Below, piece by piece: positions 24,200 through 34,714 of a stretch of DNA of 64,000 nt (position 1 is the first letter of the stretch; the number at the start of each line of letters is the position of its first letter). The notes under the pieces were generated by a model. That model saw only the letters and a program-made list of their open reading frames with translations. It did not search any database and was not told where the DNA came from. The stretch is taken from positions 1,302,001 through 1,366,000 of the forward strand of contig JAGYXB010001962.1 in the NCBI GenBank assembly GCA_022495005.1, given 5' to 3'. The translations under genes and the position numbers were made by a program. The DNA is from Rhyacophila brunnea (lineage: Eukaryota > Arthropoda > Insecta > Trichoptera > Rhyacophilidae).

Positions 24200-24997
24200 C
24201 AAATTTCATATATAAGACGAGACAAGACGAAAGATTTGATAGACTTACTTTCATGTATTTTACCGTATTATAGAAAATTTTATGGGTCACTTGAGACAGT
24301 GAGGGATTTTAACCTGATGCCATTGAAGAAATCCATACTGCAGTTTAATGATAACGATAAAACTTTATAATATTCACGGTTTTGTGCCTTTTCACTACTT
24401 AAATAACATTAAAGTTTAAAAAAAAGTTATAAAAATGCTAATTTTAAATTTATATATTTTGTTCAATAAACCAATAAGATGTATGTATAAAATGTGTGTT
24501 TTATTGCTAATATTAGTCGGATTTACTATGGAAAAATAATAATATTACTTCGTGCGTAGTAAGGTAAGTCAATCATTTTTTGTGCAAATCCAGATAACTC
24601 GATTCTTTTTTTTTTAAACCAATTAAGTTTTAATAAAACAAAATAGTTAAAATACTTCTAGAACATATAATTTAAAGCCAATTACATGTTATTTGATTTG
24701 TTATTCATAAAAAAACATAACTATAATTAGGGGAATGTGGGGAATTTTTTGAACTTTGTTTTTGCTATATCTCAAAATGACAATTTGTGACTTATCTGAC
24801 TTCACATCCCGACCCACGAATTATAGTTTTGACAGAAAATATGACGTAGTTAGAGCGACGCCGAACAAGAGAAAACGATGCAAATGTAAGAGCAGTCAGA
24901 AATAATGTTATCTGCATTTTGAATTTGTCTAATACTAATTGTTACAGAATAATGCCTTTGCTTTGATATACTATTTTTTATTATTCTATTTGGAACA
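24200..24997. other. no gene seen
   Basis: AT-rich sequence between the transposase-like relic and the RTE element. Position 24810 has CCCGACCCACGAATTATAG, the reverse of a motif at about 22345 (AATTCGTGGGTCAGG). The two may be the ends of the element that carried the 22.6-24.2 kb gene. Confidence 0.35.
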
Positions 24998-27900
24998 TTT
25001 TTCCGAAGGAAATTTGGACATGGCAATCGCAACGCAAGAGGGGAAGATTTTTTGCAGTCCTGCGTAGAGCAGGATCTTGCAATCATGAATACATGGTTTC
25101 AACATCACCCTAGGAGATTATACACATGGATCTCACCGGGTGATCGCTATAGAAACCAGATTGATTTCATAACAATAAATAAAAGATGGCGGTCATCAGT
25201 GTTTAATGTACAAACCTACCCAGGTGCAGACTGCGGTAGCGATCAAGTTGAAAAAGACTAAACTATGTGAGAATAATCGACCGTTTATATTTAAAGATAC
25301 TACGACATCGCAATTTAGCGAGGAGGTGAATCGTATAATGGCATCACTATACGTAGACCCCAGCGACAGTCGAAACAACATGGAATAAGTTGAAGGAAGC
25401 CACCTTATGCGCGATGGAGGAAGTCCAGAAACTCAATAACAGTAAGGATTATCCGAAACGTCGCAAGATCTGGATATCTGATGAAACATGGGAGGCCATA
25501 CAAACAAGAGCCGATCTTAGAAATAAGGGACTTAATTCAACTTTACAACATGCAAGGTACTCTGAACAAAACAGAGTTGTTCAGCGACTCCGTCGGCGGG
25601 ACAAGAATCTTTTCCTCAGAAATAAGTGTGAAGACATCGAAACCCATGCTGTCAGAGTAGAAACTCGCGATCTTTTCCAAAAAGTGAAAGAAATCACAGG
25701 AGATTTCAAGAAAATGAACTGGGCCATCGAGGAAGAGGACGGCACACTACTTATAGATTTGGATAGGGTCACGGCAAGGTGGAAAACATATTGTGAAGCC
25801 CTATACAGAGATACAGAAGAGAATGATGAGGTGGTTGACGTACGTATCGATGAGCAAGAACCTGAAATACTTTTTAGTGAAGTGATAGAGGCGATAAAGA
25901 GACTAAAAACCCACAAGTCACCAGGTGGTGATGGCATAGCTGCAGAAGCATTTAAAAAGGTCAATGATGACGGAAAAAGAATCATATATCAATTATGCAA
26001 CATGATCTGGAAAAGTGGTGTATGGCCCAAGGACTGGACAGAGTCAATTTTGATCCGCCTGCACAAAAAAGGTTCCTCACGTAAATGTGAAAACTATCGA
26101 ACAATTTCACTTATTCCACATGCAAGTAAGATCTTATTACATATAATCAGCAGGCGTCTGAAGCATTTCATCGACCGAAAAATACCCAAGGAACAAGCAG
26201 GTTTTGTTATGGGGAAGGGAACTCGAGAGCAAATTCTGAACATCAGACAACTAATTGAAAAATGCAGAGAGTTTAATACCCCTATGATGTTATGTTTTAT
26301 TGACTACCAGAAGGCATTTGACTGCGTAAGATGGAACTGTAGGTGGAAGGTACTTCTGGAAATGGGAGTTCCATCACACCTTATCTGTCTCATCAAAAAC
26401 TTATATAACAATAGCCACACAAAGGTGAGAGTAAATAGTGCGTTTTCTGAGAGTTTCCGAACCGAGAAGGGAGTTCGTCAGAAGGCCAATTCTTGAATGA
26501 AGCAGTAAAAAACACCGCTTTAATGAAGCATAAATGAAGCACGTAATTTTTTTAGTTTTACAGGAGATATTGTGTGTATAAAGCTTCGAACGAAATGCAT
26601 TCGTGCGAGTGAGAAAGCATTCAGCATGCTTATATCTTATATCCATGCGTTAGAGTAAGATAGAAAGTAAACATGCCAAAACGAACTGTTTGTGAATTGT
26701 TGAAGTACGTAGCCAATTAATCAGTTACGTCTCCAATATAACAATATTACAACACGGAATTTCCGTTGTATTTTGCAAACAAACATGTGTGTTTCTGTAT
26801 TACAAAATCACAATAAATATTTAAGTGAGAATTTAAACACAAACTAATACTTTCAGCGGTAATAGTTGTGTAAAAAATAGAAAAAATAGAATAACAGCCT
26901 GCTTACTACGTACAAATTTTTGACGTTTAATAATATGTCAAAGTCAAATGGAGAGTTACTAGTGCCTCTAGCGGCAAAGCGTGTATAGTTAAATTGCATA
27001 CTGTACTCGACACCACCGGTCGACTTTTAATATACTTCGTTGTAGTAGGTTTGCGCTTAGGTTGTGCAACCGGTAATACTGCTTCATTCAAGAATTGGCC
27101 TTCTGGATGTGTTTTATCTCCCCAGTTATTCAATATATATCGAGAGCATATAATGCGAAGAGCCCTAGATCATTGGCAAGGCGGAATAACAATTGGTGGC
27201 CAGAAAATAAATAACTTAAGATTCGCAGATGATACCACACTAATCGCTGCTGATGAAAGAGAACTAACAGAGTTGCTACACCGGGTAGAGGAAGAGAGTC
27301 GCAAATACGGCCTCCTTATTAATAGGAATAAAACCAAGTAAATGGTTGTTGATCGGGCCAACCTTCTACCAACACCAAGTACACTCCAAAACCTCGAAAT
27401 AGTCGACGAGTTTGTATATCTTGGATCGACCATCAGTGAAAAGGGCGGATGCGAAGCGGAAATAAGAAGGCGCACACAAATTGCAAAAAGTGCGATGACA
27501 CGCCTTACAACTATATGGAAGGATCGGGGAATTTCGATTGCCACAAAAATGATGCTTGTGCAAACATTAGTGTTCTCGATATTCCTATACGGAGTCGAGT
27601 CGTGAACCCTGAAGGCAAGAGAACGGAAGGCAATTAATGCCTTTGAGATGTGGTGTTGGCGCCGAATGCTACGCATTTCTTGGACGGAGCACAGGACGAA
27701 CCAGTCAATCATCCAGGGACTGAAGATAAAGGCACGGCTCTCGACGATATGTCTGAGAAGAATTCTGCAGTTTTTTGGACATATTGTCAGGCGCGGACCG
27801 GACAACCTGGAGAAACTGGTAGTTTTGGGTAGACTCCAGGGAAGGCGAAGCAGAGGAAGAGCGTCTGCGCGATGGAGCGACCAAGTGAAAGAGCTGACTG

Positions 27901-28050
27901 GGGGCACCATCCATTCTGCCCTGAGAGAAGCGGAAGATCGAGAAGTATGGAAAGTCTTGGTCGCTCAAAGGATGGCGAAATTTAAATGTGGTCACGATCC
28001 TCAGCCATGAGTGCACGACCAAGAAGAGAGATAAAATTATACATTTTATT
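24998..28050 (+). pseudogene. RTE-clade (BovB-like) LINE, endonuclease plus reverse transcriptase, broken
   Basis: The last part of an AP-type endonuclease is at 25000-25255 (NTWFQHHPRRLYTW, GDRYRNQIDF, ADCGSD), followed by a linker and the reverse transcriptase from 25390. Visible RT landmarks are HKSPGGDGI, KGSSRKCENYRTISLI, CFIDYQKAFDCV with the first catalytic Asp, and RFADDT with the second Asp pair at about 27228. The C-terminal end is FEMWCWRRMLRISW to the stop at 28008-28010. Breaks: a deletion near 25245 between two GCGATC copies, a frameshift near 25370, a 623-bp insertion at 26482-27104, and stops at 27339 and 27603. The 5' part of the endonuclease is missing. Confidence 0.9.
26482..27104. 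mobile_element. non-autonomous TIR element inside the RTE reverse transcriptase
   Basis: A perfect 29-bp inverted repeat occupies 26479-26507 and 27077-27105, beginning CAGAAGGCCAATTC. The LINE frame is continuous between 26481 and 27105, right at the RQ|GC step that follows the palm region. No clear target duplication is visible. CAG on the left and CTG on the right read as part of the inverted repeat. No transposase ORF is inside, and the superfamily is not assigned. Confidence 0.82.
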
Positions 28051-28254
28051 TAAAATACCATAGAGTACAATAAGATTGTCAATTACCAGTCATACCTCAC
28101 AATTAATAGAGGGAGTAAATAGTTAGATAGGTAACGTGCGTCGAGAAGGCAGTCATATATTTGATGGTAGAATACCTACACTTTGTGGTAAAGGGTTGAA
28201 AAATTAAATAACGGTTGCATTCAGTGACTGTATTTTTACTACGTGTTTATTACC

Positions 28255-28397
28255 TCGTATTCTTGTTTGTCCATTACAATTTTTTTCTTGTTTGTCCAAG
28301 ATTTATATTGGATGATTGAAGATTTTTAACTAACTTCTCGATTAGCTCGACATTTTAAACTTTTAGAAACAACCATCGGATAAATAAGAATACGACC
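28255..28397. repeat. short family-1 repeat with inverted ends
   Basis: It starts TCGTATTCTTGTTTGTCC and ends GGATAAATAAGAATACGA, a near-perfect inverse. It is a shortened relative of the 6980-7640 repeat. Confidence 0.5.
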
Positions 28398-28430
28398 TAA
28401 GAAAAACGTTGTAAAATAGCCGATGTACTG

Positions 28431-28620
28431 GAGTATTTGTTAGATTATGTTAGGTTTTCATTTTTTAATTCATGAATAAAATTGTGCCAAAATCAGCTAT
28501 GAAAATTGAATTGAATCTAAAATCTAATAAAATTGGAGACCGTGTAGTATACGGTCATCTCTTTCCGATAGAAAGCTCACGGTGAAACGTTTCACGTTTA
28601 ATTTATATTAAACCGTGGTT
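28431..28620. repeat. dispersed repeat (family 3) with palindrome
   Basis: Shared with 37560-37760 and, reversed, with 50530-50740. Each copy has a run of GTTAGGTTAGG type and a palindromic block, GACCGTGTAGTATACGGTC here. No ORF. Confidence 0.5.
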
Positions 28621-28913
28621 TGGTGGGGTAAATAACACTATCGATGATTTTTCATGTTTGTATATTTGTCTTTTCACAACCTTAAATTTAATATTTTAAT
28701 AAATAATATTTTTATAAAATAAAATCACCCGCAAAATTAGTTAATTTTTTATGTTTACTGGTGGTGATATATTATGTATAAATTATACTTTATTGTGATA
28801 GCAGACTCTTAAGTGCCACAACTTTACTGTCCCTCTATGTCTCTGGCGCCTGGTTACTATGAAGACTGAGGCATGCTGTAACAGAGTAGTATTCTGCTGT
28901 TTTTTTTTTAATA

Positions 28914-28994
28914 CTTCATCCTTACGCTGTCACAAGTTGCCTTGTCCAGGTGCTGCAAACCTTTTCCCGTATCGTAGAATTCTTTAGCGGTCAC
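28914..28994 (-). pseudogene. micro-exon type E, copy E1 (donor damaged)
   Basis: Twenty-seven phase-0 codons, VTAKEFYDTGKGLQHLD then KATCDSVRMK, after a good TTTTTATAG acceptor. E2 ends ATGAAG|GTAA, but here the sequence runs ATGAAGTATT. One G is missing, so either the donor is lost or splicing at AA|GTAT shifts the frame by one. E2 and E1 share EDFYDT / KEFYDT and a single Cys. Confidence 0.5.
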
Positions 28995-29197
28995 CTATAA
29001 AAAGATTAATAATCAATTCGGTAGTCAGATGGCATAAGGACCCATCTGTCAACTTCGAGAATGTTGAGGAGAGCATAAAATTTCAATTTAGTCCATCAAT
29101 TAGAATATTTGAGTGATATATCTATACAACATTTTTGTATTATTAAAGCGGTTTCGGAGAAAATACTAAATTTTGGTTTAATATAATAATATATAAT

Positions 29198-29718
29198 TGA
29201 AATCGCAAGGCCTTTCTCAAAATGAGACGCCTCCTTAGCAATCGAGACATTAATCTAGGTCTGAGACTGCGTATGGTATGTTGTAATGTTATTTCAATTC
29301 TTTTCTATGGTATGGAAGTATGGACGGTAACCAAGAGATGTTACGGAGACTTGAAGCTTTCGAGATGTGGCTGTATAGACGCATCTTCAAAATTCCTTGG
29401 ACTGACCGGGTGACAAATGTTGAAGTTCTCAATCGAATGGGGAAGGATCGAGAAATTCTACGTAGTATCAAAACCAGGAAACTACAGTACCTCGGCCACA
29501 TTATGAGAGGACAAAGGTACAGTATTCCCCAACTTGTCATTCAAATAAAGATCAATAGTAAGCGTAGCAGAGGACGGCGCTGCATTTCATGGCTTAAGAA
29601 CCTCCGTGATTGGTACGAGTGCAGTTATACTGAACTGTTCCGGGTAGCAGACGAAAAAGCTAAGATCGCCTTGATGGTGGCCGACCTCCGCTAGGGGATG
29701 GCACAATAAGAAGAAGAA
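29198..29718 (+). pseudogene. non-LTR retrotransposon, 3' end only (copy 2)
   Basis: Paralogue of 5320-5905 with the same 3' terminus (AGGGGATGGCACAATAAG). A one-base deletion at about 29330, just after the MEVWT codons, shifts the frame. A further small deletion near 29212 removes four bases. The rest reads FEMWLYRRIFKIPW to the stop at 29692-29694. The insertion is 5'-truncated. Confidence 0.83.
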
Positions 29719-29781
29719 TATATAATATTCGACATTATAAGCAAATGGGCCCTTTTGCCACAAATCATCGCAATTAAGCAT

Positions 29782-29854
29782 GGCAGCTGTAGCATAATGG
29801 TAATGCACAGGGCGCGAAACCCAACAGACGCTGGTTCGATTCTAGCCGGGTGTC
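29782..29854 (+). pseudogene. tRNA-like relic
   Basis: A 73-nt segment with an A-box-like TAGCATAATGGTAATGC and a T-arm GCTGG TTCGATT CTAGC that pairs. Most acceptor pairs form (GGCAGCT with GGGTGTC), with at least two mismatches. The anticodon stem is weak. It is probably a tRNA-derived SINE head or tRNA pseudogene. Confidence 0.4.
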
Positions 29855-30220
29855 TTACTTTTTTCGAAAAAAGATTTTTTCTATTGGCTATATTTTCTCA
29901 CGAGTGTTTTCAGAATTATGTATGATATACTCGTATATATATATATATATATATGTTCACTATCCAATCTATATAATGACGTAGGTATAAGTAGTTTTAG
30001 TTTAGTTTAAGATTTACTTTTGTATTAGTATCCATACCGCTAAGTCAAGTCTAATGTCAAATACCTGATTTAAACCATTTTAAAAAGATCGATCCGTTAA
30101 TTATTAATTTTGAATAATTATACCTAGCAGGCTGGATAAACCGTGCTATGACAACTGGTAAGTTTGTGACATAACCTTATCAAAATTTGACGAAAGTTAC
30201 AGTTTGTGAAGTCGCTTCAC

Positions 30221-30307
30221 CTTAGTGATGTCACACAAGCAGTTCGTGCAGATGCCGATGGGTTTGGTGCAAGTATGTAGACAGGACACTCCTTCGCTTA
30301 ATATAAC
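30221..30307 (-). CDS. micro-exon type D, copy D2 (87 nt, five cysteines)
   Basis: Twenty-nine phase-0 codons, VILSEGVSCLHTC then TKPIGICTNCLCDITK, with acceptor TTATTACAG and donor GTGAAG. It has the first CxxxC pair plus CxxCxC. PIGxC is shared with D4, and the end DITK with D1. Flanks are shared with D1 and D3. A MULE-type element lies about 50 bp upstream of the acceptor side. Confidence 0.65.
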
Positions 30308-30360
30308 CTGTAATAAGAAATAAGAATAATTAAAATAACTGTAACCGGACTTTTGTCCGG

Positions 30361-31273
30361 TAACCCAGAACATGACAAAACAGAACACGATAAAACAGAA
30401 CGGTGATAAAATAGAACATGACAAAACATAACAGCCAGGGAAAAAATAAAACATTCATTTTTGTGGAATCTATTTATGACTTAATTAAATACTTATAAAA
30501 CTTAAGTTTATAAACGAAATATATTATGAATATTTAATATTTAAAAAAATTTAAATCTTTAAGAGAAATCATCAACTGTTTATTAGATATAATATATATA
30601 TATAATTCTTTTTTACAAAAACGTTGTTTCGAAAATATAGCATATTTATATATCACCTCTTTTTTCAATTAGAACATGGAATCATTCTGGGCCTGCTGCC
30701 GAGAGATGTCCTAAGGCCTACGACTACAAATTGTTGTGAAGGTTTTCACAATGCCTTAAACTTATTATTTCATTCTAGTCACCCAAGCAAGCATTTGGAA
30801 CATATTAGATGGATTAAGGCGAGATATAGTTTGCCAGCGATTGTTATTAGCCAATGCTCATACAGGTCACCTTGAAGTTATAAAGAAAAAGTATGAGACC
30901 CTTAGTAATCGAGCGGCAATAGTCGTACATGATTATCAAAATCAAACAGATAAATTGAGGGTTTTACGCCGAATGGCCAACATGCAGTGATTACATTATA
31001 AAATTTTATATACCTACTATATATATATATAAAAAATGCATTATTTTCAAAATTATGGTTTTGTAAAAAAATGTAAATAAGTAAATCTAATAAACAGTTG
31101 ATAATTTTTTAAATATTAAATATTTATATTTAAGATTTGGTTTATAAACATAATTTTTCAAGTATTTAATTAAGTAAAAAATAGATTCCACAAAAATGAA
31201 TGTTTCATTTTTCACCTGGCTATTCTGTTTTGTCACTGTTCTGTTATTCATCGTTCTGTTTTGTCATGGAACC
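30361..31273. mobile_element. MULE-type element with long repetitive inverted ends (copy A)
   Basis: The left end reads in short repeats of the ACAAAACAGAAC type. The right end, from about 31160, holds their inverse (TTCTGTTTTGTCA). The inverted match continues inward through TGTGGAATCTATTTA for more than 150 bp. Very long inverted ends are typical of Mutator-like elements. The interior carries a transposase relic. The insertion lies inside the D2 cassette, where D1 has TGGAGATGCAAAAATGTACG. About 35 bp of the target are missing and no target duplication is visible. Confidence 0.68.
30672..30990 (+). pseudogene. C-terminal relic of a MULE-like transposase
   Basis: The first frame reads LPRDVLRPTTTNCCEGFHNA and then LNLLFHSSHPS. 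After a small frameshift near 30785 it continues LLLANAHTGHLEVIKKKY, VVHDYQNQTDKLRVLRR and stops at 30988. The TNxxEGFHNxL...HPS.W pattern is that of the region after the catalytic core in MULE transposases. A matching fragment lies on the minus strand at about 41125-41275 in copy B. Confidence 0.55.
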
Positions 31274-31291
31274 GATATTTTATATTCTTAA

Positions 31292-31540
31292 TGGAAATTG
31301 ATCCAAATATCTTACGAGCGGTCGTTATGTGTCTCGTTACCAATTCACCTACATGTGGGTATTATTTTTAAATTAAATTTCTCTTTCAAAAATTCAACTA
31401 CTGTCTGTGCCTATTCCAAAGCAAACTTGATCTTTAAATCTCTACTCAAAATTATTAGTTTTTTTTCAGGTTTCTCTCAGAAAGAGCTGCACTATCAACA
31501 AGAAAAACTTAGCGAACGAATGCGATTATTTGAACAATAA
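31292..31540 (+). CDS. plus-strand exon pair P1-P2, copy 2
   Basis: P1 31292-31358 (donor GTATT) and P2 31470-31540 (acceptor TTTTTTTTCAG). Joined, they read WKLIQISYERSLCVS, LPIHLHVG, FSQKELHYQQ, EKLSERMRLFEQ and a stop. Sizes and splice phases equal those of copy 1 at 4815-5054. Substitutions are spread over both exons and the frame has stayed open. The unspliced reading is also open by chance. Confidence 0.4.
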   Translation, partial: WKLIQISYERSLCVSLPIHLHVGIIFKLNFSFKNSTTVCAYSKANLIFKSLLKIISFFSGFSQKELHYQQEKLSERMRLFEQ

Positions 31541-32163
31541 TTTGCTGTGCTGATCAATAAGTGCTGATGGTGCGCTTCCATGCTTTAAAATTTACGATTT
31601 TTATAATTATTGTACCTTTTACACTTTTCATACTGTTTTTTGTGATACTGCATATATATTTATTTCTTCTTTATACTGTTTAATACTGTCTTTATTTTTT
31701 AAATGTCATGTTGTGAACATCTTAAATTTATAATTTACAATGTTCACCTATGTAAAAATAGATAAATTTGAATTTGAAGTTAGAATAATAATATTTCAAG
31801 AAATCTTTCAATATATTGTCCGAGGATTCCAACATAATCCCGGTTAAACAAGTTAATAGGAACCGATTTGGCAATTAACTCTCCCTTCCCGCTAACTATA
31901 AGCTTGTCTTTAACTCTTCAGACTTCGGTTTCATGGTGATTATAAATTTTTATATCATTTTATTAAAAGCTGCTAGTTTAATTATATAAATATATATATA
32001 ATATATATATATGTATTAAACTCCGCGAGCATATATTATATATGGATTATTTATTTTCAATTCCAAAAGATATCAGTCGAATATATCAAACAGATCAATG
32101 AAAAATTGTAGCAACCCTAAATCATTGTAGCAGATAACTTTACTAAAAAAAAATTGTAGGTAC
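31541..32163. other. spacer with a LINE-like 3' tail
   Basis: Positions 31615-31785 are the reverse of 53310-53440 and end in AAATTTGAATTTGAA, the kind of tail seen on some LINE/SINE 3' ends. An (AT)n tract is at 31985-32015. No ORF. Confidence 0.35.
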
Positions 32164-32211
32164 CTGTCCAGTTTGCGCGATTAGACAAGCGTTGCAAGCA
32201 GGCGCTTTAAT
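32164..32211 (-). CDS. micro-exon type C, copy C3 (48 nt)
   Basis: Encodes IKAPACNACLIAQTGQ in phase 0, acceptor TTTCAG, donor GTACCT. The CxxC and TGQ are kept while residues 2-4 and 7-8 vary. It shares flanking intron with C1, C2 and C4. Confidence 0.62.
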
Positions 32212-32602
32212 CTGAAATTATAAAATAAAAATAATGTAATAAATGGATATAATATATTTATCAGGGAACACAAAATTAATAGGAACTGGCTTACTCTACT
32301 GGGTGTGGTATAAACGGATACGGATGTTGAGTGTGAATAATATGGGATAAACTTACTACAAAACCACAGTCCAAATAAGAGCATAGATCAAAAATACTCA
32401 ACTTATTTATAAAGTAATAAACTAATTTTTATTCAATAAATAATTCACAATATTTAAGAATGTAACATTCTTTTATTGAAGATATATAATTTGAAAACAC
32501 TTTATAGAACCACTAAAAAATTTTTTTTGGAAAAAAATACGCCAATTTAAGGGGTTTTAATGGAACCTAGCATTTTTTTATATGATTTTTTTATTTTCTT
32601 AC

Positions 32603-32665
32603 CTCGTTTGGCATATTTTGGGCAGGACGAATTGGCAACATTGGTGGGGGCTCATCAAATCTATC
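32603..32665 (-). CDS. micro-exon type B, copy at 32.6 kb (63 nt, intact sites)
   Basis: Twenty-one phase-0 codons, DRFDEPPPMLP then IRPAQNMPNE. The acceptor is TTCTTTCAG and the donor GTAAGA. Compared with the 3.2-kb copy, the LKMRRPQN codons after the first Asp are deleted in frame, which also removes the alternative internal acceptor. Confidence 0.6.
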
Positions 32666-32759
32666 CTGAAAGAACATAAGATTGTATATTATATATGTAG
32701 TATGATAGTAAATCATAGTATATACCAGCGGTGGCGTACCTATGGCACGTAAGCCACGT

Positions 32760-33200
32760 GTGGAGAAGAATTATCTTCAAATTTGTTAATCGTGCCCATT
32801 TTTGAATAATAAAATGTCTAATTCTGGTCGAATTTGGGATCAAAAAGATTATAAAATATAATTTTTTATCGTAAATATGTCACTGTATAATGTTAACATT
32901 AATTTTACTAATGGTTTTGTAAATGCGTTTAAAAATTAATAAACCTAAAAAATCTTAACACCACTGCCCATGGATGAACAGAAATATGACTATATTCTAA
33001 AACATTAGATCGAGATGCAGTCATGAAATGTTTAAAATAAATATAAAGGATAATAAGGCTCCAAAATTATATACATAGATTATCTACAACGTTTAAGGAA
33101 TGTTCAGGCTAATGCTTTGAAAATACCATAAAATTTCCATTTTGACCTGCGTTGGGCATGTGGGCCGTTAAGGGTTCGTAGGGACCATCCCCACATCCCT
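32760..33200. repeat. dispersed repeat shared with 50820-51290
   Basis: A long match, for example GTTAATCGTGCCCATTTTTG and GACATTAGATCGAG-like blocks, in the same orientation 18 kb apart. No ORF is conserved. Confidence 0.5.
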
Positions 33201-33620
33201 ATAATGTCAAAAATACACTCCGATATTTTTAGCATTGTCTAACTATTATATGTATTTTATTCATATAAACCCGTCGCAATTTGATAGGGATATTTATTAT
33301 TATTATACAAATACATAGAGCAATGATTATGTAATATATAATATGATGATTACGCGGTATTAAAATAGTTGATTTAATTAAATACGCCCTATTTCACGGT
33401 GACACCTATGTACAAATTAAGACAGCTATCGCGTCTATTTTTTGCTGACCGGAGTCACTCAGTTCCATCACTTCGCCTCGGTACAAATTTAGCTGATAAT
33501 TATTATGTTTGGATAATTATATCAGGATGGTTAAGTCGTGCTAAAACAACGAGTGATTTTACGACATAACTTTAAGTGAAATTTGACAAAAACTACAGTA
33601 GGTATGTCTAGTCGCTTTAC

Positions 33621-33686
33621 CTCGGCGATGTCATACAAGTTATTGGTGCAAGAATCTAGACAAAAGACTCCTTCAATTGATGTTTC
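33621..33686 (-). CDS. micro-exon type D, copy D3 (66 nt)
   Basis: Twenty-two phase-0 codons, ETSIEGVFCLDSC then TNNLYDIAE, with acceptor TTATTACAG and donor GTAAAG. It is 21 nt shorter than the other D copies, so the length changed in frame. The second cysteine pair is absent. Confidence 0.62.
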
Positions 33687-33719
33687 CTGTAATAAGAAAT
33701 AAGAATAATTAAAATTAGT

Positions 33720-33850
33720 TGTAATGGAGACGCAAAAATGTACGGCACAAGTAAAACCTGGTATGTGTATTATATTCATGATGGAAATTGATCCAAATAT
33801 CTTACTAACGGTCGTTTTGTGTCTCGTTACCATTTCATCTATCTGTAGGT
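33720..33850 (+). pseudogene. plus-strand exon P1, copy 3 (P2 lost)
   Basis: The block from GTAATGGAGACGCAAAAATG through TGGAAATTGATCC to a GTTTTA donor-like site matches copies 1 and 2. The P2 exon that should follow at about 33.95 kb is largely deleted; only the end, around GAACAATAATTGGCTGATTC, remains. Confidence 0.4.
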
Positions 33851-33990
33851 TTTATTTTTAAATTAAATATCTCTTACAAAAATTCATATACTGTCTGTGC
33901 CTTAGGTGCCAAAATTATTGGTGGTGAACAATAATTGGCTGATTCGGTGAAATATATACTTAATATCTGACGAGCATATATTATTTATAT

Positions 33991-34714
33991 TTTTGAAGTT
34001 ATACTTCTTTTGGCGCATTTGGGAAAACAGATCAGAGTGTATTTTTGGTGTGTGACGAAGTTGCGCACGCCGATGCAACACATAATTTATTATTGGCATG
34101 TGACGAAGTTGCGCGCGCCGATGTAACACATAATTTATTATTTCAGTCCCAAGGGTATATGCGCATGCGCACAGTGTCATTTAGATAGTCGTTCAATACA
34201 ACCAAGTAAAGAGCATGTGTTGTAAACATAACCAATATTGTGTCATAAAAATATATATGTTGATAAACAAATTTCTGGAGACTAACATTTAACACTGTTA
34301 ATTTATATTCATAAAACTTTATTTATATTGGAGTGTATATTTATTTTTCATTGTAAAGATTGTGTATCAAGATTTGAGGCTATATTTATGTAAGTATTAT
34401 TTATGAGTAAAATTATATATCAATAAATAAATACATTTTGTGAATAGTGAGTTGGTAAATAATTTTAATTCATCATGGGCACTTCTGAATCGATTATAAC
34501 CGCTGTATAGCAAATATGAGTTTTGGTCCAATACAATAATTAAATTACAATTATCATGTGCTATATGAGACACAGATGAATCGCGTAGGTTTTCATCAAC
34601 ATAATCCACTGTAATATTAATAGACTCAGGTAGGTAATGGCTTATTTTGTTTTGTTACGCCAAATAAGTATAACTTCTAACGTTTGTACATAAGTACACA
34701 CACCGATTTTTTTT
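33991..34714. mobile_element. TIR element (family 2), about 724 bp
   Basis: Left end GAAGTTATACTTCTTTTGGC and right end with the inverse, CGCCAAATAAGTATAACTTC. The second full copy is 53480-54207, same orientation. Here a block with GTGACGAAGTTGCGC is present twice in tandem. I recognise the type as common in aphid DNA from memory only. No transposase. Confidence 0.65.

Noticed and set aside
25581..25985. 134-codon minus ORF
   Set aside because: Antisense shadow of the RTE linker and fingers region.
27170..27910. 246-codon minus ORF
   Set aside because: Antisense shadow of the RTE reverse transcriptase.
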